Positions 17,201-25,930 of a stretch of 64,000 nt of DNA are shown in pieces (the stretch's first letter is position 1; each line of letters begins with the position of its first letter). The stretch is from Dialister histaminiformans (GTDB lineage Bacteria; Bacillota; Negativicutes; Veillonellales; Dialisteraceae): contig NZ_FMXA01000003.1 of the NCBI RefSeq assembly GCF_900103425.1, positions 124,001-188,000 of the forward strand, read 5' to 3'. Under the pieces are notes generated by a model. The model was given only the letters and a program-made list of their open reading frames with translations. It ran no database searches and was not told where the DNA came from. Both the position numbers and the translations under genes were made by a program.

Positions 17201-18108
17201 CCATTCATATCATTTCTCCTGAAGATCTCCTCCCGGAGCTGATATCTGACGACAGCCATGAGAAAGATGACGCAAAGGATATAGATGCCATGCTAAAGGA
17301 CTATCTGTCACGCTCTGGTCCGGTTCCACCGTGGACAGAAAACACCTTATCCTGGAAGTATCCTCACCCCGGCTCTATCAGCACACCGGCAAAAATTACG
17401 GCCACTGCAGCCGCCCGTATGTTATTTGATCAAAATGAAGAGGAACCGCAGTCAGTGGTACTTACAGAAGAACTTACCGAAGAAGAGACATACCTCCCTT
17501 CCGGTTTTACGGAGGAACCGGCCTTTCTTGCCAAAGACCGCCTGGGCACCCACGGGGCGGCTTATGGTACCCTCATGCATAAGGTTATGCAATACCTGGA
17601 TTTTAAGACGGACTATCCGTCGTCTGACTCTCTCCGTGAGGAAATTCACACGCTGCATGAACGTAATATCCTCACCGATGACGAAGAAAAAGCCATCCTT
17701 TCCCGTTCCGGATTCCATTCCCCGGTTCAGGATATCCTTGCCTTTCTTCATGGCCCGCTGGGAAAAATGGCCAGAACCTCTCTTGTTCGAAAGGAACTGC
17801 CATTCTCCATTCTTCTTCCTGCGCAACTGTTTTATGAGTCCTGCGAACCAGAGGAAAACATTTTCCTTCAGGGTGTTATTGACTGCCTGTTGGAACAGGA
17901 CGATAAGCTGATTATCATCGATTACAAGACCGATTTTGCCAGAACCGAAGAAGAGCTAATTGCTCATTACGCAGTTCAGCTGAACCTGTATGCTTATGCC
18001 ATACAACGCATTTATGCTATGCCGGTATCTCATATGTATCTCTGGTCTTTCCGACTGAAAAAAGCTATCCCGATTCCCTTTCATCGCCGCAATCTCCGAA
18101 CCATATAA
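14263..18108 (+). CDS. addA: ATP-dependent helicase/nuclease subunit A (AddA/RexA)
   Basis: A 1281-residue UvrD-family helicase plus nuclease. The frame opens earlier, but ATG 14263 (MSNVRW), preceded by AAAGGAGAAAG, is the proper start. Helicase motifs are AAAGSGKTAVL (Walker A, about 25-35), LTFTKAAASEMRTRI (Ia), IDEYQDT (Walker B), VGDIKQSIYRFR, TIHKSKGLEFPVVF and LLYVAMTRARD. The C-terminal nuclease contains HGAAYGTLMHKVMQ and IIDYKTDF with the catalytic Asp and Lys. Partner of AddB in end resection and recombinational repair. A hairpin at 18117 ends the operon. Confidence 0.94.
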   Translation: MSNVRWTEEQESAITSRDRNLLLSAAAGSGKTAVLVERIIRMVCDVEHPVNITSLLVLTFTKAAASEMRTRITDALTRVLENAEKEGKEALSSHVSHQLALMGSAHISTIDSFCQTLIKQYFYRIPLDPRYRIESDSEVLYLMKQDVLSDVLLRWYEKKEPDFIKLSDMLASRYQDGQLRQIIMKLDSFSQSMAFPEIWLSHLADAYELAPDTTLSDLDWTDILLQDARIQVTSWCDNYRLLFDALQPYASQLQKYIEPLTQEYTQLNLLAESSTWHDWQTRIQSVSFTPRLPAIRLGNMDNPDEIKNIKDAVSDARTKIKKAFASLQSFFSIPEKAWISQMRETAPLIRVLARLTQDFHDAYMQKKQEEGILEFSDTEHYALTLLVDQKASGFTPSRAQLFPSITALELRKNYTEVMIDEYQDTNNVQETITALLSSGHNRFMVGDIKQSIYRFRLADPTIFYDKYKDYVAETGSQNLRIDLNRNFRSDPSILYGINFIFRQIMFEDSLELNYGKSEALYPGRSTCTDKTYVGGTIDIDILEKPATKDMDESEADEMQDVQRIELEGVHIAHRIKDMLTRGLTIRNKAGEIQPVSYKDIVILMRSISTKAGYLVRTLQNAGIPAICDQSDDFLETVEVRHLWSLLQILNNPRWDIPMTAILRSSLVGLDEQDLAHLALTRDSMQSPVSPCLFDVLIKAESPLPSVKQEKVAAFLKLFNKWRSLSRRNGVAPLLRTILDDTEYLPYIAALPEGNFRAAHVEAFYQKALAWDNSRNNGLYGFLDTLHRLSKDRKKLSASSVQTETDAVQIMTIHKSKGLEFPVVFLADAACQFNTDDLHQSALLHKTEGIGFQYFDEEHKLRWPTLYWYLLKHTMQRENLSEEARLLYVAMTRARDKLIITGTVKDVKTTMKKWSIPLHARTTVPNAGYHRMPLHTITSATCYMDWIVPAAAVSRSMATFWDIISSIPIYEDESDTPPQFAIHIISPEDLLPELISDDSHEKDDAKDIDAMLKDYLSRSGPVPPWTENTLSWKYPHPGSISTPAKITATAAARMLFDQNEEEPQSVVLTEELTEEETYLPSGFTEEPAFLAKDRLGTHGAAYGTLMHKVMQYLDFKTDYPSSDSLREEIHTLHERNILTDDEEKAILSRSGFHSPVQDILAFLHGPLGKMARTSLVRKELPFSILLPAQLFYESCEPEENIFLQGVIDCLLEQDDKLIIIDYKTDFARTEEELIAHYAVQLNLYAYAIQRIYAMPVSHMYLWSFRLKKAIPIPFHRRNLRTI

Positions 18109-18116
18109 AGGATTTA

Positions 18117-18158
18117 GCCCATGTCTTAATGGATAAAATCATTAAGACATGGGCTTTA
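18117..18158 (+). terminator. Terminator of the addBA operon
   Basis: A 14-bp perfect stem GCCCATGTCTTAAT with its complement and a 10-base loop, then a short T-rich tail. Confidence 0.75.
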
Positions 18159-18277
18159 TATATTCGTTAAAACTATATATATTCATTGAGTATTCGTATT
18201 TTTATATATTCAATAAACTTGTTATACTGAATCCATAAATTTTTGATTCTTGTTTTAATTAGTATGGAGATGTTGAT

Positions 18278-19402
18278 ATGACCAGATTAAAAGAACCACC
18301 GTTTACTCATGATATAGTAGGCTCCTTCCTTCGCCCTGCCCGTTTAAAACAGGCTCGTGCCAATGCAGAATCCGGCACCATTACCAGGGATGAACTTACC
18401 CGCATTGAAAATGAATGCATTACTGAACTGATTCATAAGGAAAAGGAAAATGGATTGTACGCATTTACTGATGGAGAATTCCGTCGTGCCTTCTGGCATC
18501 TGGATTTCATGGCCGCCCTTACCGGATGCACTACTGCAGCAGCAGAACACTGGTCCGTAGCTTTTAAAGGCCGCCAGCCTAAGGCTACCAACCTGAAAAT
18601 CATTGGACGCCTTGATTTTCCTGAAGACCATCCATTCCTCAACCATTTCCGTTTTATTCATCAGTTTGAAGATACATCTCATATTGCAAAACAAACCATC
18701 CCTTCCCCATCCATGGTTCACCTTATGACCTGTGTCCGTGTCAACCCCGATTTACCGGAAGTCTATCAGAATAACGAAGATCTCTTTTTTGAAGACCTTA
18801 TCAGCACATACCGCAAAGCACTCCGTGCCTTCTATGATGCCGGATGCCACTACCTTCAGCTGGATGATACCTCCTGGGGTGAATTCTGTTCCAGCGAAAA
18901 GACAGAAGCCTATCGCAAACGCGGATATGATATTCCATCCATTCAGAAAAAATATGTTCATGTAATCAATGAAATTCTGAAGGATAAGCCAGAAGACCTT
19001 ACAGTAACCATGCATATCTGCCGTGGCAATTTCAGATCCACCTGGTTCTCCTCTGGCGGCTATGAACCGGTAGCTCCCACCTTATTTGCCAACTGCCATG
19101 TTGATGGATTTTTCCTGGAATATGATTCAGACCGAGCCGGCGGATTTGAACCGCTCCGCTATATTGACAACCAGATAGTTGTCCTCGGCCTGGTAACTTC
19201 TAAGACCCCAGAGCTGGAAGATGAAGACGCAATTAAGGAAAGAATCAGAGAAGCTTCCCATTATGTTCCTCTGGAACAGCTCCGTCTGTCCCCTCAGTGT
19301 GGATTTGCTTCCACCGAGGAAGGCAATATTCTGACTGAAGATGATCAGTGGAGAAAAATAAGACTTATCCGGCAGATTGCTGAAGATGTATGGAAGAAAT
19401 AA
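18278..19402 (+). CDS. Short MetE-like methyltransferase (YxjG/YxjH type)
   Basis: A 374-residue single-barrel relative of the C-terminal catalytic domain of cobalamin-independent methionine synthase. Evidence: VGSFLRPARLKQAR at the N-terminus, TDGEFRRAFWHLDF, QLDDTSWGEF, the metal-binding His-x-Cys in MHICRGNFRS, and the second Cys in SPQCGFAS. The B. subtilis YxjG and YxjH relatives are methionine-regulated, and short forms of this family use a methyl donor other than tri-glutamyl methyl-folate in some bacteria. No SAM riboswitch or Met T-box is seen in the 160 bases upstream. The ATG has GGAG eight bases before it. It sits beside cysE-cysK, consistent with sulfur amino acid metabolism. Confidence 0.83.
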   Translation: MTRLKEPPFTHDIVGSFLRPARLKQARANAESGTITRDELTRIENECITELIHKEKENGLYAFTDGEFRRAFWHLDFMAALTGCTTAAAEHWSVAFKGRQPKATNLKIIGRLDFPEDHPFLNHFRFIHQFEDTSHIAKQTIPSPSMVHLMTCVRVNPDLPEVYQNNEDLFFEDLISTYRKALRAFYDAGCHYLQLDDTSWGEFCSSEKTEAYRKRGYDIPSIQKKYVHVINEILKDKPEDLTVTMHICRGNFRSTWFSSGGYEPVAPTLFANCHVDGFFLEYDSDRAGGFEPLRYIDNQIVVLGLVTSKTPELEDEDAIKERIREASHYVPLEQLRLSPQCGFASTEEGNILTEDDQWRKIRLIRQIAEDVWKK

Positions 19403-19417
19403 TCATAAAACAAATAG

Positions 19418-19450
19418 AAGACAGATTTCCACCAAAGGAAATCTGTCTTC
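19418..19450 (+). terminator. Hairpin after the MetE-like gene
   Basis: A 14-bp stem GAAGACAGATTTCC with its complement around a 5-base loop. There is no long T run, so the terminator call is tentative. Confidence 0.5.
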
Positions 19451-19561
19451 TTGATGTAGAGTACAGCATACTCCTCATCATGCAGTTATCGGGCATATCC
19501 ATTCAGTAAAAAAACTGAAAAACTCTCTTTCTCTATACGCCCCTCATATGTTCAGCTGGAT

Positions 19562-19604
19562 AAAAAGGCCCTGCAGCTTGATTTTCAACCTGCAGGGCCT
19601 TTTT
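19562..19604. terminator. Terminator of cysE-cysK
   Basis: AAAAAGGCCCTGCAG pairs with CTGCAGGGCCTTTTT around a 13-base loop; usable in both directions and placed just past the cysK stop. Confidence 0.85.
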
Positions 19605-19619
19605 AATTATCACTATCTG

Positions 19620-20558
19620 TTATTCTGCCTTAATAAAACCAGGTGTAGAAAGATATCTATCGCCATTATCCGGAAGGATGGCTACCACGGTCTTCCCTTT
19701 GTTTTCCGGCCTTGCTGCCACCTGAAGCGCTGCGTGCAGTGCTGCACCTCCGGAAATTCCAACAAGGAATCCTTCTTTTCTTATAAATTCTCTGGCAGTG
19801 GAATAAGCTTCCTCTGTGGTAGCATTGAGAATTTCATCATAAATATTTCTGTCCAAAGTATTAGGCATAAAATTGGTCCCAATCCCCTGAATCTTATGTG
19901 GACCAGGCTTACCTTCTGCAAGAAGTGGAGAGTCTGCCGGTTCTACTGCAATCACCTTAATTTCCGGCTTCTGACTCTTAAGATAACGACCGGTTCCGGA
20001 AAGTGTCCCACCGGTACCTACACCGGCAACCAGGAAATCTACTTCTCCATCTGTATCCCGATAAATTTCTGGTCCAGTTGTCTTTTCATGGATAGCGGGG
20101 TTAGCCGGATTGTCAAACTGTTCAGGAATGAAGCTTCCTGGAATGGATGCTGCCAGTTCTTTAGCCTTTTCTACTGATCCTGCAATTCCCAGTTTAGCCG
20201 GTGTTAATACTACTTCTGCACCATAGGCAGCAATCAGCGTACGGCGTTCTACTGACATAGATTCCGGCATAACCATAATCGCACGATAGCCCTTAACAGC
20301 CGCTACAGCTGCCAGGCCAATGCCTGTGTTACCGCTGGTCGGTTCAATAATAACGCCACCTTTTTTCAGAACACCTCTCGCTTCAGCATCTTCAATCATA
20401 GAAAGGGCAATTCGATCCTTTATGGATCCCGCCGGATTAAAACTTTCCAGCTTAACCAGAAGGCGGGCTGGCAGATTTTTATCTGCTGTAAAATGTACTG
20501 GTTCCATAATCGGTGTATTCCCAATGAGTTCGAGTATGCTTCTGTAAATCTTAGACAT
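19620..20558 (-). CDS. cysK: Cysteine synthase A (O-acetylserine sulfhydrylase)
   Basis: A 312-residue fold-type II PLP enzyme making cysteine from O-acetylserine and sulfide. The PLP lysine lies in KLESFNPAGSIKDRIAL (Lys about 47). Also visible are the substrate loop EPTSGNTGIGLA, the phosphate-binding GVGTGGTLSGTGRYL, and the late GISGGAALHAAL and LPDNGDRYLST. Length and motifs are typical of CysK. It follows cysE with a 194-base gap that contains no clear terminator, so both probably depend on the Cys T-box upstream of cysE. CysE and CysK also associate physically in the cysteine synthase complex in many bacteria. Confidence 0.95.
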   Translation of the reverse strand: MSKIYRSILELIGNTPIMEPVHFTADKNLPARLLVKLESFNPAGSIKDRIALSMIEDAEARGVLKKGGVIIEPTSGNTGIGLAAVAAVKGYRAIMVMPESMSVERRTLIAAYGAEVVLTPAKLGIAGSVEKAKELAASIPGSFIPEQFDNPANPAIHEKTTGPEIYRDTDGEVDFLVAGVGTGGTLSGTGRYLKSQKPEIKVIAVEPADSPLLAEGKPGPHKIQGIGTNFMPNTLDRNIYDEILNATTEEAYSTAREFIRKEGFLVGISGGAALHAALQVAARPENKGKTVVAILPDNGDRYLSTPGFIKAE

Positions 20559-20752
20559 AATAGTTTCTCCTTTTACTTCTTTACATTTTTCTGTGTTATA
20601 TATTTATTACATGCCTTACCACTGTTATCCGTTCAATCTGCAGGATCGACATCGTGTATCCTTAAAAACCATAATATTTTTAATTTTCATTATATCAATC
20701 CTCCTTTTTTATAGCTGGCCGGTTCCCCACAGGATTCCGGCCTGACATGATA

Positions 20753-21433
20753 TCAAACAGGCCCCAAATTTCCTTTCGATTCCGTCTTCAACAAAAGAAT
20801 TTCCTTGCGGAGAGTATCTACCTCATGCTGAAGCTTTCCAATCTGTTCTTCAATAGGATCCGGTAGTTTATTGTGGTTAAGATCCACATCCGATTCATCA
20901 TGATGATGAACCCGTTTTCCACGTTCGGCCACCACATGCCCGGGAATACCAACCACTGTCGCATATGGAGGAACTTCTTTAAGTACTACGGAACCTGCCC
21001 CGATTTTTGCTCCTTCCCCAACAGTAAAGGATCCCAGAACCTTAGCTCCGCAAGCCACCACAACATAGTCTTTCAAAGTCGGGTGTCTTTTTCCCTTCTC
21101 TTTTCCTGTCCCCCCAAGAGTAACCCCCTGATACAGTGTTACATTATCTCCTATGACTGTAGTTTCACCAATGACAATCCCCATTCCATGGTCAATAAAC
21201 AATCCTTTCCCTATTCTTGCCCCCGGATGAATTTCAATTCCGGTAAGCATTCGGGCAATATGAGAAATAAGTCTGGCCAATACAAACCATTCGTGCCTGT
21301 AAAAAAAATGCCCGATGCGATAAGCCCATATGGCATGAAGCCCGGGATAACAAAGAAAGATTTCCATCCAGGATTTAGCAGCTGGATCTCTTTCCCTGAC
21401 AACCCGCATGTCATTACGCAACGTATCAAACAT
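20753..21433 (-). CDS. cysE: Serine O-acetyltransferase
   Basis: A 226-residue left-handed beta-helix acetyltransferase making O-acetylserine from serine and acetyl-CoA. It starts at MFDTLRND (21433), 9 bases after an AAAGGA site; the longer frame upstream runs into the T-box terminator and is not translated. Visible features: [12 protein letters not shown] followed by [24 protein letters not shown], with the catalytic His and Asp region, then hexapeptide repeats with [18 protein letters not shown] and [16 protein letters not shown]. The tail (about 180-226) is acidic and coiled-coil-like. First gene of the cysE-cysK operon. Confidence 0.93.
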   Translation of the reverse strand: MFDTLRNDMRVVRERDPAAKSWMEIFLCYPGLHAIWAYRIGHFFYRHEWFVLARLISHIARMLTGIEIHPGARIGKGLFIDHGMGIVIGETTVIGDNVTLYQGVTLGGTGKEKGKRHPTLKDYVVVACGAKVLGSFTVGEGAKIGAGSVVLKEVPPYATVVGIPGHVVAERGKRVHHHDESDVDLNHNKLPDPIEEQIGKLQHEVDTLRKEILLLKTESKGNLGPV

Positions 21434-21456
21434 GGTCATTCTTCCTTTCCTGCAAT

Positions 21457-21700
21457 AAAAAAAGACCGTCTCTACAGAGACGATCTGACGCGGTTCCACT
21501 CTGATTGCAGTCATTATTAAATAACTGCCACTCAATCCGGTAACGGCGGTTCCCGGAAGCATTTACTTATTTTCAATGCCTCAGCTATCCAGATGCATTC
21601 CATCCAGGTCTGTTTCGGTGCCGACTTTCAGCCGATGATCAGCACTCTCTGAACCACATTGCCGGTGTACTTGTTCTGGTCGTTGCTTTTATTTGTTGAT
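21457..21700 (-). promoter_or_regulatory. T-box leader with cysteine specifier (TGC)
   Basis: On the minus strand the leader carries an AGAGAGTGCTG stem I segment, a specifier TGC (complement at 21595-21597) in the context GAA-TGC-ATC, and the T-box sequence AGAGTGGAACCGCG (complement at 21489-21502). The terminator at 21457-21486 ends in seven T's just upstream of cysE. Uncharged tRNA-Cys should allow cysE-cysK transcription. Only one antiterminator/terminator module is present, unlike the Leu and Ile leaders. Confidence 0.9.
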
Positions 21701-21703
21701 GTA

Positions 21704-21732
21704 ATCATAATCGTTCTCAATCGCAATGTCAA
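21704..21732 (-). promoter_or_regulatory. Sigma-A promoter of the cysE-cysK transcript
   Basis: TTGACA (complement at 21727-21732), a 17-base spacer and TATGAT (complement at 21704-21709), directly ahead of the T-box leader. Confidence 0.82.
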
Positions 21733-21898
21733 GTAATAGATTAATATTTTTCAATTTTTCTGCGACTATCAGAATAATAAGGTTTTTCATTGCCACAAAC
21801 AGCACAGCATCAACAATAGAACGGGTTACCATAACGCATCATGACAACATACCTGATCAAACAAGAACCGCTCCGCTAAATTTGATATTTTATTGCAC

Positions 21899-21932
21899 AA
21901 AAAAGAGATGGTGAAAATCACCATCTCTTTTT
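21899..21932. terminator. Terminator downstream of the first ornithine decarboxylase gene
   Basis: AAAAAGAGATGGTGA pairs with TCACCATCTCTTTTT around a 4-base loop; symmetric. Confidence 0.85.
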
Positions 21933-21966
21933 AATCAGACGTCAAGTTCTAATTAACAAAAGTTAA

Positions 21967-24153
21967 TTATTTCTTGAATGCCGGGTCATATTCCTTCTTC
22001 AGAACATAGCCGAATGCATGCTTCTTGCCATCTTCGCCTTCTTCAATGTATACGCCCTGAATTTCTGGTTCGAATCCTGGCATCTTGTTGATACCATCGA
22101 GCAGAATCTGGAAGTACTTGGTTACGGTTGGAGCCCAACGTTCACCTGGCTGGATGCAGAGCAGTCCTGGCGGGTATGGAAGAGCACCTTCGAGAGCTAC
22201 GCGGCCTTCGATTTCTTCGAGGTCAACGAGTTCACCGTGACGGCCAATGAGTTCCATGTTAGCGTCATGTGGATTCATTACGAATTCTGGCATGTACTTC
22301 TTCAGGAACAGCTTCTTCATAATGGTAGAAGTTGCATGTCCCTTGTAGAAGTCGTGCATGTACTGGCACAGCTGACGAATTGTCCAGCCTGCATATACGT
22401 CTTCATGAGCGTAGTAAATGTTCGGCAGTACCTGTTCCAGCGGAGCATCTTCATCAACCAGTTTTTCGAACTTGATGAACTTAGCAACAAGGTCATCATA
22501 CATGGTCATGTCGCAGCCCGGGGTCGGGAGGAACAGAATATCATTCAGGTCGCACTTTTCCGGAATAATTCCGTTATCGCGGAGGAAGTTAGCGAGAATG
22601 TTGCCTGGAATACCGAAATCATCATAGGAACCATCTTCCTTGATGCCGCAGGTTACGAACTGAAGCTTCATCGGATCGATGAAGTACTGGCCTTCTGCAT
22701 AGCCATCGAATCCGTGCCACTTAGCACCTGGTTCGAATGCCCAGTAAGCCATATCGTTGCCCATCTTTTCGGTGTCCCCTTCTTCCCACTTCTTGCCATG
22801 AACTACCGGCGGAACGAGTGGACGGAGGTAATGGCAGGTACGCATTACAGTCTTACGTACTTCGATTACGTCGTGGAGGCACTGCTTCCAGAGGTAACGG
22901 CCAGCTTCACCTTCCTGCATCTTAGCGTTTACGTCGAGGCAGGCAAACAGTGGATAGTATGGGGAAGTGGATGCATGCATCATGAAGGAGTTGTTAACTA
23001 CCTTGTGGTGTACATAACGATCCTGGCCCTTGATGTGGCTATCCTTCTTATGAACCTGGGATACCATGGAGAAACCTGCCTGCTGCTTATGAACAGACTG
23101 GGTAACAAAGATACCCGGGTCTTCCGGTCCGAGATCGAGGAGCAGCGGGCTGCAGTCCTTCATCATCGGAATGAACTGCTCGTAACCAACCCATGCGGAG
23201 TCGAAGAAAATGTAGTCGCAGAGGTGACCAATCTTATCAACTACCTGACGTGCATTGTAAATGCAGCCATCATAGGTGCCGAGCTGAATAACTGCCAGAC
23301 GAATTGGTCTTTCAGCCTTAGCTCTTTCCGGATCACGTTCAGCTACGAGGCCACGAATGTAGTCTTCATCGAAGCAGTGAGCCAGAATACCACCGATGGA
23401 GCCGTAGGAGTTACGGGAAGTTTCGAGGTATACCGGGATACCACCCTGTTCTACGAGAGCGCCATGGGAAATGGACTTATGATTGTTACGGTCGTAAAGA
23501 ACGATGTCGCCTGGTGCAACTACTGCGTTCAGAACTACCTTGTTAGAAGTAGAAGTACCATTCAGTACAAAGTATGTCTTATCAGCGTTGTAAACCTTAG
23601 CAGCATGCTGCTGAGCAGCCAGTGCCGGGCCCTGATGAATCAGAAGGTCGCCCATTGCAACGTCGGCGTTGCAGAGGTCGGCTCTGAACATGTTTTCGCC
23701 GAAGAAATCATAGAATGCATGACCAGCTGGATGCTTGGTGAAGTATGCACCACCATGATGACCTGGGCAGTCAAACTGAGCATAGCCCTGTTCTACGTAC
23801 TTAACGAGTCCCTTGAAGAATGGCGGGAGCATGTTGTCTTCGTACTTAGCTGCTGCAGATTCAATCTGGCGTTCATAGAGTCCGCGGTTAACTTCTCTAA
23901 GATCCATTACACGGAATACCTTCTTGAGAACGTCATCGCTAGCAACGGTATTTTCTACCAGTACCAGGAATACTGGAATACCAAATGCTGCAATCTTTGG
24001 TTCTTCATCAAGAATAGCGGTATCAGCATCAGTAATTACGATGGCTGCAACGTCGGTGAAATCAGTATCGTTAATACCAACGATTTCACGTTCAGTTACC
24101 GGGTTAAGAACGGAATAAGCTTTGTCTGAATAAGCAAGTTTAAAATGCTTCAT
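21967..24153 (-). CDS. Ornithine decarboxylase (SpeC/SpeF type), first copy
   Basis: A 728-residue fold-type I PLP decarboxylase. The ATG at 24153 (MKHFKLAY) has an AGGAGGT ribosome site. The N-terminal wing domain (1-110) is followed by the core, with CPGHHGG, FVLNGTSTSNK and the PLP lysine in QSVHKQQAGFS (about residue 350). The HASTSPYYPLFACLDVNAK stretch and the C-terminal GRVALEGALPYPPG and EIQGVY match E. coli SpeC/SpeF much better than CadA or AdiA. Product would be putrescine and CO2. Codon usage avoids TTA, CTA and TCA, leaving an antisense open frame of about 700 codons (22018-24129), a sign of high expression. It is monocistronic, with PotE-type antiporters 5.5-8.6 kb away. Confidence 0.88.
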   Translation of the reverse strand: MKHFKLAYSDKAYSVLNPVTEREIVGINDTDFTDVAAIVITDADTAILDEEPKIAAFGIPVFLVLVENTVASDDVLKKVFRVMDLREVNRGLYERQIESAAAKYEDNMLPPFFKGLVKYVEQGYAQFDCPGHHGGAYFTKHPAGHAFYDFFGENMFRADLCNADVAMGDLLIHQGPALAAQQHAAKVYNADKTYFVLNGTSTSNKVVLNAVVAPGDIVLYDRNNHKSISHGALVEQGGIPVYLETSRNSYGSIGGILAHCFDEDYIRGLVAERDPERAKAERPIRLAVIQLGTYDGCIYNARQVVDKIGHLCDYIFFDSAWVGYEQFIPMMKDCSPLLLDLGPEDPGIFVTQSVHKQQAGFSMVSQVHKKDSHIKGQDRYVHHKVVNNSFMMHASTSPYYPLFACLDVNAKMQEGEAGRYLWKQCLHDVIEVRKTVMRTCHYLRPLVPPVVHGKKWEEGDTEKMGNDMAYWAFEPGAKWHGFDGYAEGQYFIDPMKLQFVTCGIKEDGSYDDFGIPGNILANFLRDNGIIPEKCDLNDILFLPTPGCDMTMYDDLVAKFIKFEKLVDEDAPLEQVLPNIYYAHEDVYAGWTIRQLCQYMHDFYKGHATSTIMKKLFLKKYMPEFVMNPHDANMELIGRHGELVDLEEIEGRVALEGALPYPPGLLCIQPGERWAPTVTKYFQILLDGINKMPGFEPEIQGVYIEEGEDGKKHAFGYVLKKEYDPAFKK

Positions 24154-24828
24154 CAATAAAGACCTCCTACTAAAATAGTGGACATATCTCACGTTTGTGT
24201 GCACCCAAACGTAAAATATTTTATTTCATGAGGTATCCCTGAAGGGAACCTCACGTTTACAAGACCATTTTAATATAATCCAAGACATTAAACCAATATC
24301 ATTTACGACTTAATCATATTTTTGGTATTCTTTAATACTATATTAGAGATTATATTGACTTATTATTCCTAATTAGATATCTTAATTGTTATTTCACCAA
24401 TTCGAAATGTTGATTTTGTTATTCCATAAGATTTTTTTGTTAATGTTTAATTTATTTATTACTTTATCTTGCTAAAGATATTCGATGTTATCTTACTTTA
24501 TTGTACATTTTTTCTTCTCATCAACTTCATTCAACTTTTTGTTTTTGTGTAAATTTTTCCTTTTTTCTCCCCTGTTATCCTGGTTTTTTATCGCATTTAT
24601 GTTATATGTGTTTTATTGATACTTCTTTTGTTGTTTTTATTTTATTTATTAGTTTATATTCTATTTATTAATTGGCCACTCTTTTCCTCCATCGAAAAAT
24701 CCGGGGAGTTCTTCACTCTTACCGGATTTCCTCATTCTGACCCAATGCATCCTGCCCGATGCACATGTCATCATACTCTATTTATTTATACTATATTATA
24801 GTACCTTTATTTCTGTATTTTTCCTGAT
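24154..24828. other. Intergenic region, AT-rich, with a hairpin leader of the decarboxylase gene
   Basis: The 150 bases next to the decarboxylase gene hold two short hairpins in the expected 5' UTR: TGAGGTTCCC / GGGATACCTCA (about 24228-24255) and ACGTTTG / CAAACGT (about 24191-24213). Neither has a T run and no known riboswitch is recognised. The remaining 500 bases are very AT-rich, with no coding frame or RNA gene that I can support. Confidence 0.5.
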
Positions 24829-25749
24829 TTAATTTCTCATTGCTTCGGCAGCTTTTGCCCTTGCATATCCTACGAAATAATTGATTATATAATCTTTCAG
24901 TAGTATCGCCGGCTTGGACAGAGGTACACTGCCATCCCAGGTAAGCGTTATATATTGATAACAGCGTGGATAGGATACCGGTACCAGAACTATATGTTCA
25001 CTGTTTATATTGCTCCATGTAATCTGAGGAACCATGGCTATCCCCAAACCGGCACATATGAACTCTCTCACTGTCATTAAACTGTCACTTTCCAGATCCA
25101 CGCGAGGGGTAAAACCAGCCATCTCGCAGTAATAATCAGTAATTTTCCGCATATTCTGTCCTTTATGAAGACATATGAACCCATCATCTATAAAATCACT
25201 GAGCCGCACAGACGGATGTTGCGCCCGGGGATCATGTTCCGGAAGTGCCATAAGCAGTTCTTCCCGAAAAAGTGTCACTGAATGTTCATTTGTCACCGGT
25301 TTAATTCCACTGGTTAGTCTCAGATTGCTGTTCGCTCCGGAAATGGCACTTGTTCGCTGTTCTGTTCCACGCAGAAGTAATTCAAAATTAATGTCCGGAT
25401 ACGACTTCCTGAACTCTGCCAGAAACCCCGGCAATATCTGAGATGCCGCATCAACAATCAGTCGCACGGTTAGATTTTCCTTCGCCTTCGCTTCGGCTAT
25501 CTCCTCAAGTGCCTTATTAAACTCATCCAGAACCCTGTTCACATGACGCAATAAATCCTCTCCGGATCTCGTCAGTGTTATATTTCGACCACGACGCCGA
25601 AATAGTGCTATATTGAAATCTTTTTCCATTGCGGAAATTGTCCGGCTCACGGCCGGCTGTGCCAGCTGCAACGCTTCTGCAGCCCTGGTTACGTGCTCAA
25701 GTTCGGCGACTTTCTGAAAACACTGCAGTACATCTATTGTGAGTTTCAT
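24829..25749 (-). CDS. LysR-family transcriptional regulator
   Basis: A 306-residue LysR protein. It starts at MKLTIDVLQCF (25749), with AGGAGG ahead of it. The N-terminal winged helix (residues 1-60) contains VTRAAEALQLAQPAVSRTISAMEKDFNIALFRRRGRNI. The effector domain follows, with LDEF...ALEEIAEAKAKE as linker helix and RLIVDAASQILPGFLAEF opening subdomain I. It is clearly paralogous to the next gene downstream at 25931 (shared LF(R/K)EE, FICLH, VPQITW, SPRCYRYI-type segments). The pair lies between an ornithine decarboxylase and a MATE exporter. Control of the local transport or decarboxylase genes is plausible but unproven. Confidence 0.88.
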   Translation of the reverse strand: MKLTIDVLQCFQKVAELEHVTRAAEALQLAQPAVSRTISAMEKDFNIALFRRRGRNITLTRSGEDLLRHVNRVLDEFNKALEEIAEAKAKENLTVRLIVDAASQILPGFLAEFRKSYPDINFELLLRGTEQRTSAISGANSNLRLTSGIKPVTNEHSVTLFREELLMALPEHDPRAQHPSVRLSDFIDDGFICLHKGQNMRKITDYYCEMAGFTPRVDLESDSLMTVREFICAGLGIAMVPQITWSNINSEHIVLVPVSYPRCYQYITLTWDGSVPLSKPAILLKDYIINYFVGYARAKAAEAMRN

Positions 25750-25828
25750 AATCGCTCCTCCTTTGCACAAACCAGGGATTGCCTGCTATCCAATCCGTTC
25801 CCTGATACCCTGTCTGATAAAAATACGG

Positions 25829-25876
25829 AAAAAGAGGTTGTGAAAAATAACTTCTTGTTTTTGCACAACCCCTTTT
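25829..25876 (-). terminator. Terminator of the upstream LysR gene (25931-26860)
   Basis: On the minus strand GGTTGTG and CACAACC arms around a 21-base loop, followed by TCTTTTT. It separates the two LysR paralogues into independent transcripts. Confidence 0.65.
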
Positions 25877-25930
25877 ATGTAATGATCGGTCAGGAACCAT
25901 AATATCCATTCTGGCAATCCCCTGCCTGAA

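Noticed and set aside
18120-18277. Search for a SAM riboswitch or Met T-box before the MetE-like gene
   Set aside because: No conserved SAM aptamer blocks, T-box sequence or leader terminator is present in the gap.
22018-24129. 703-codon open frame on the plus strand opposite the first decarboxylase gene
   Set aside because: It is in codon register with the sense gene, has no ribosome site or family resemblance, and is explained by codon bias of the decarboxylase gene. The same applies to 35832-37718, 29735-31096, 31461-32828 and 40161-41714.
24154-24330. Hairpins in the first decarboxylase leader considered as a riboswitch
   Set aside because: The stems are short and lack a terminator or a match to any known class; not enough to claim a switch.
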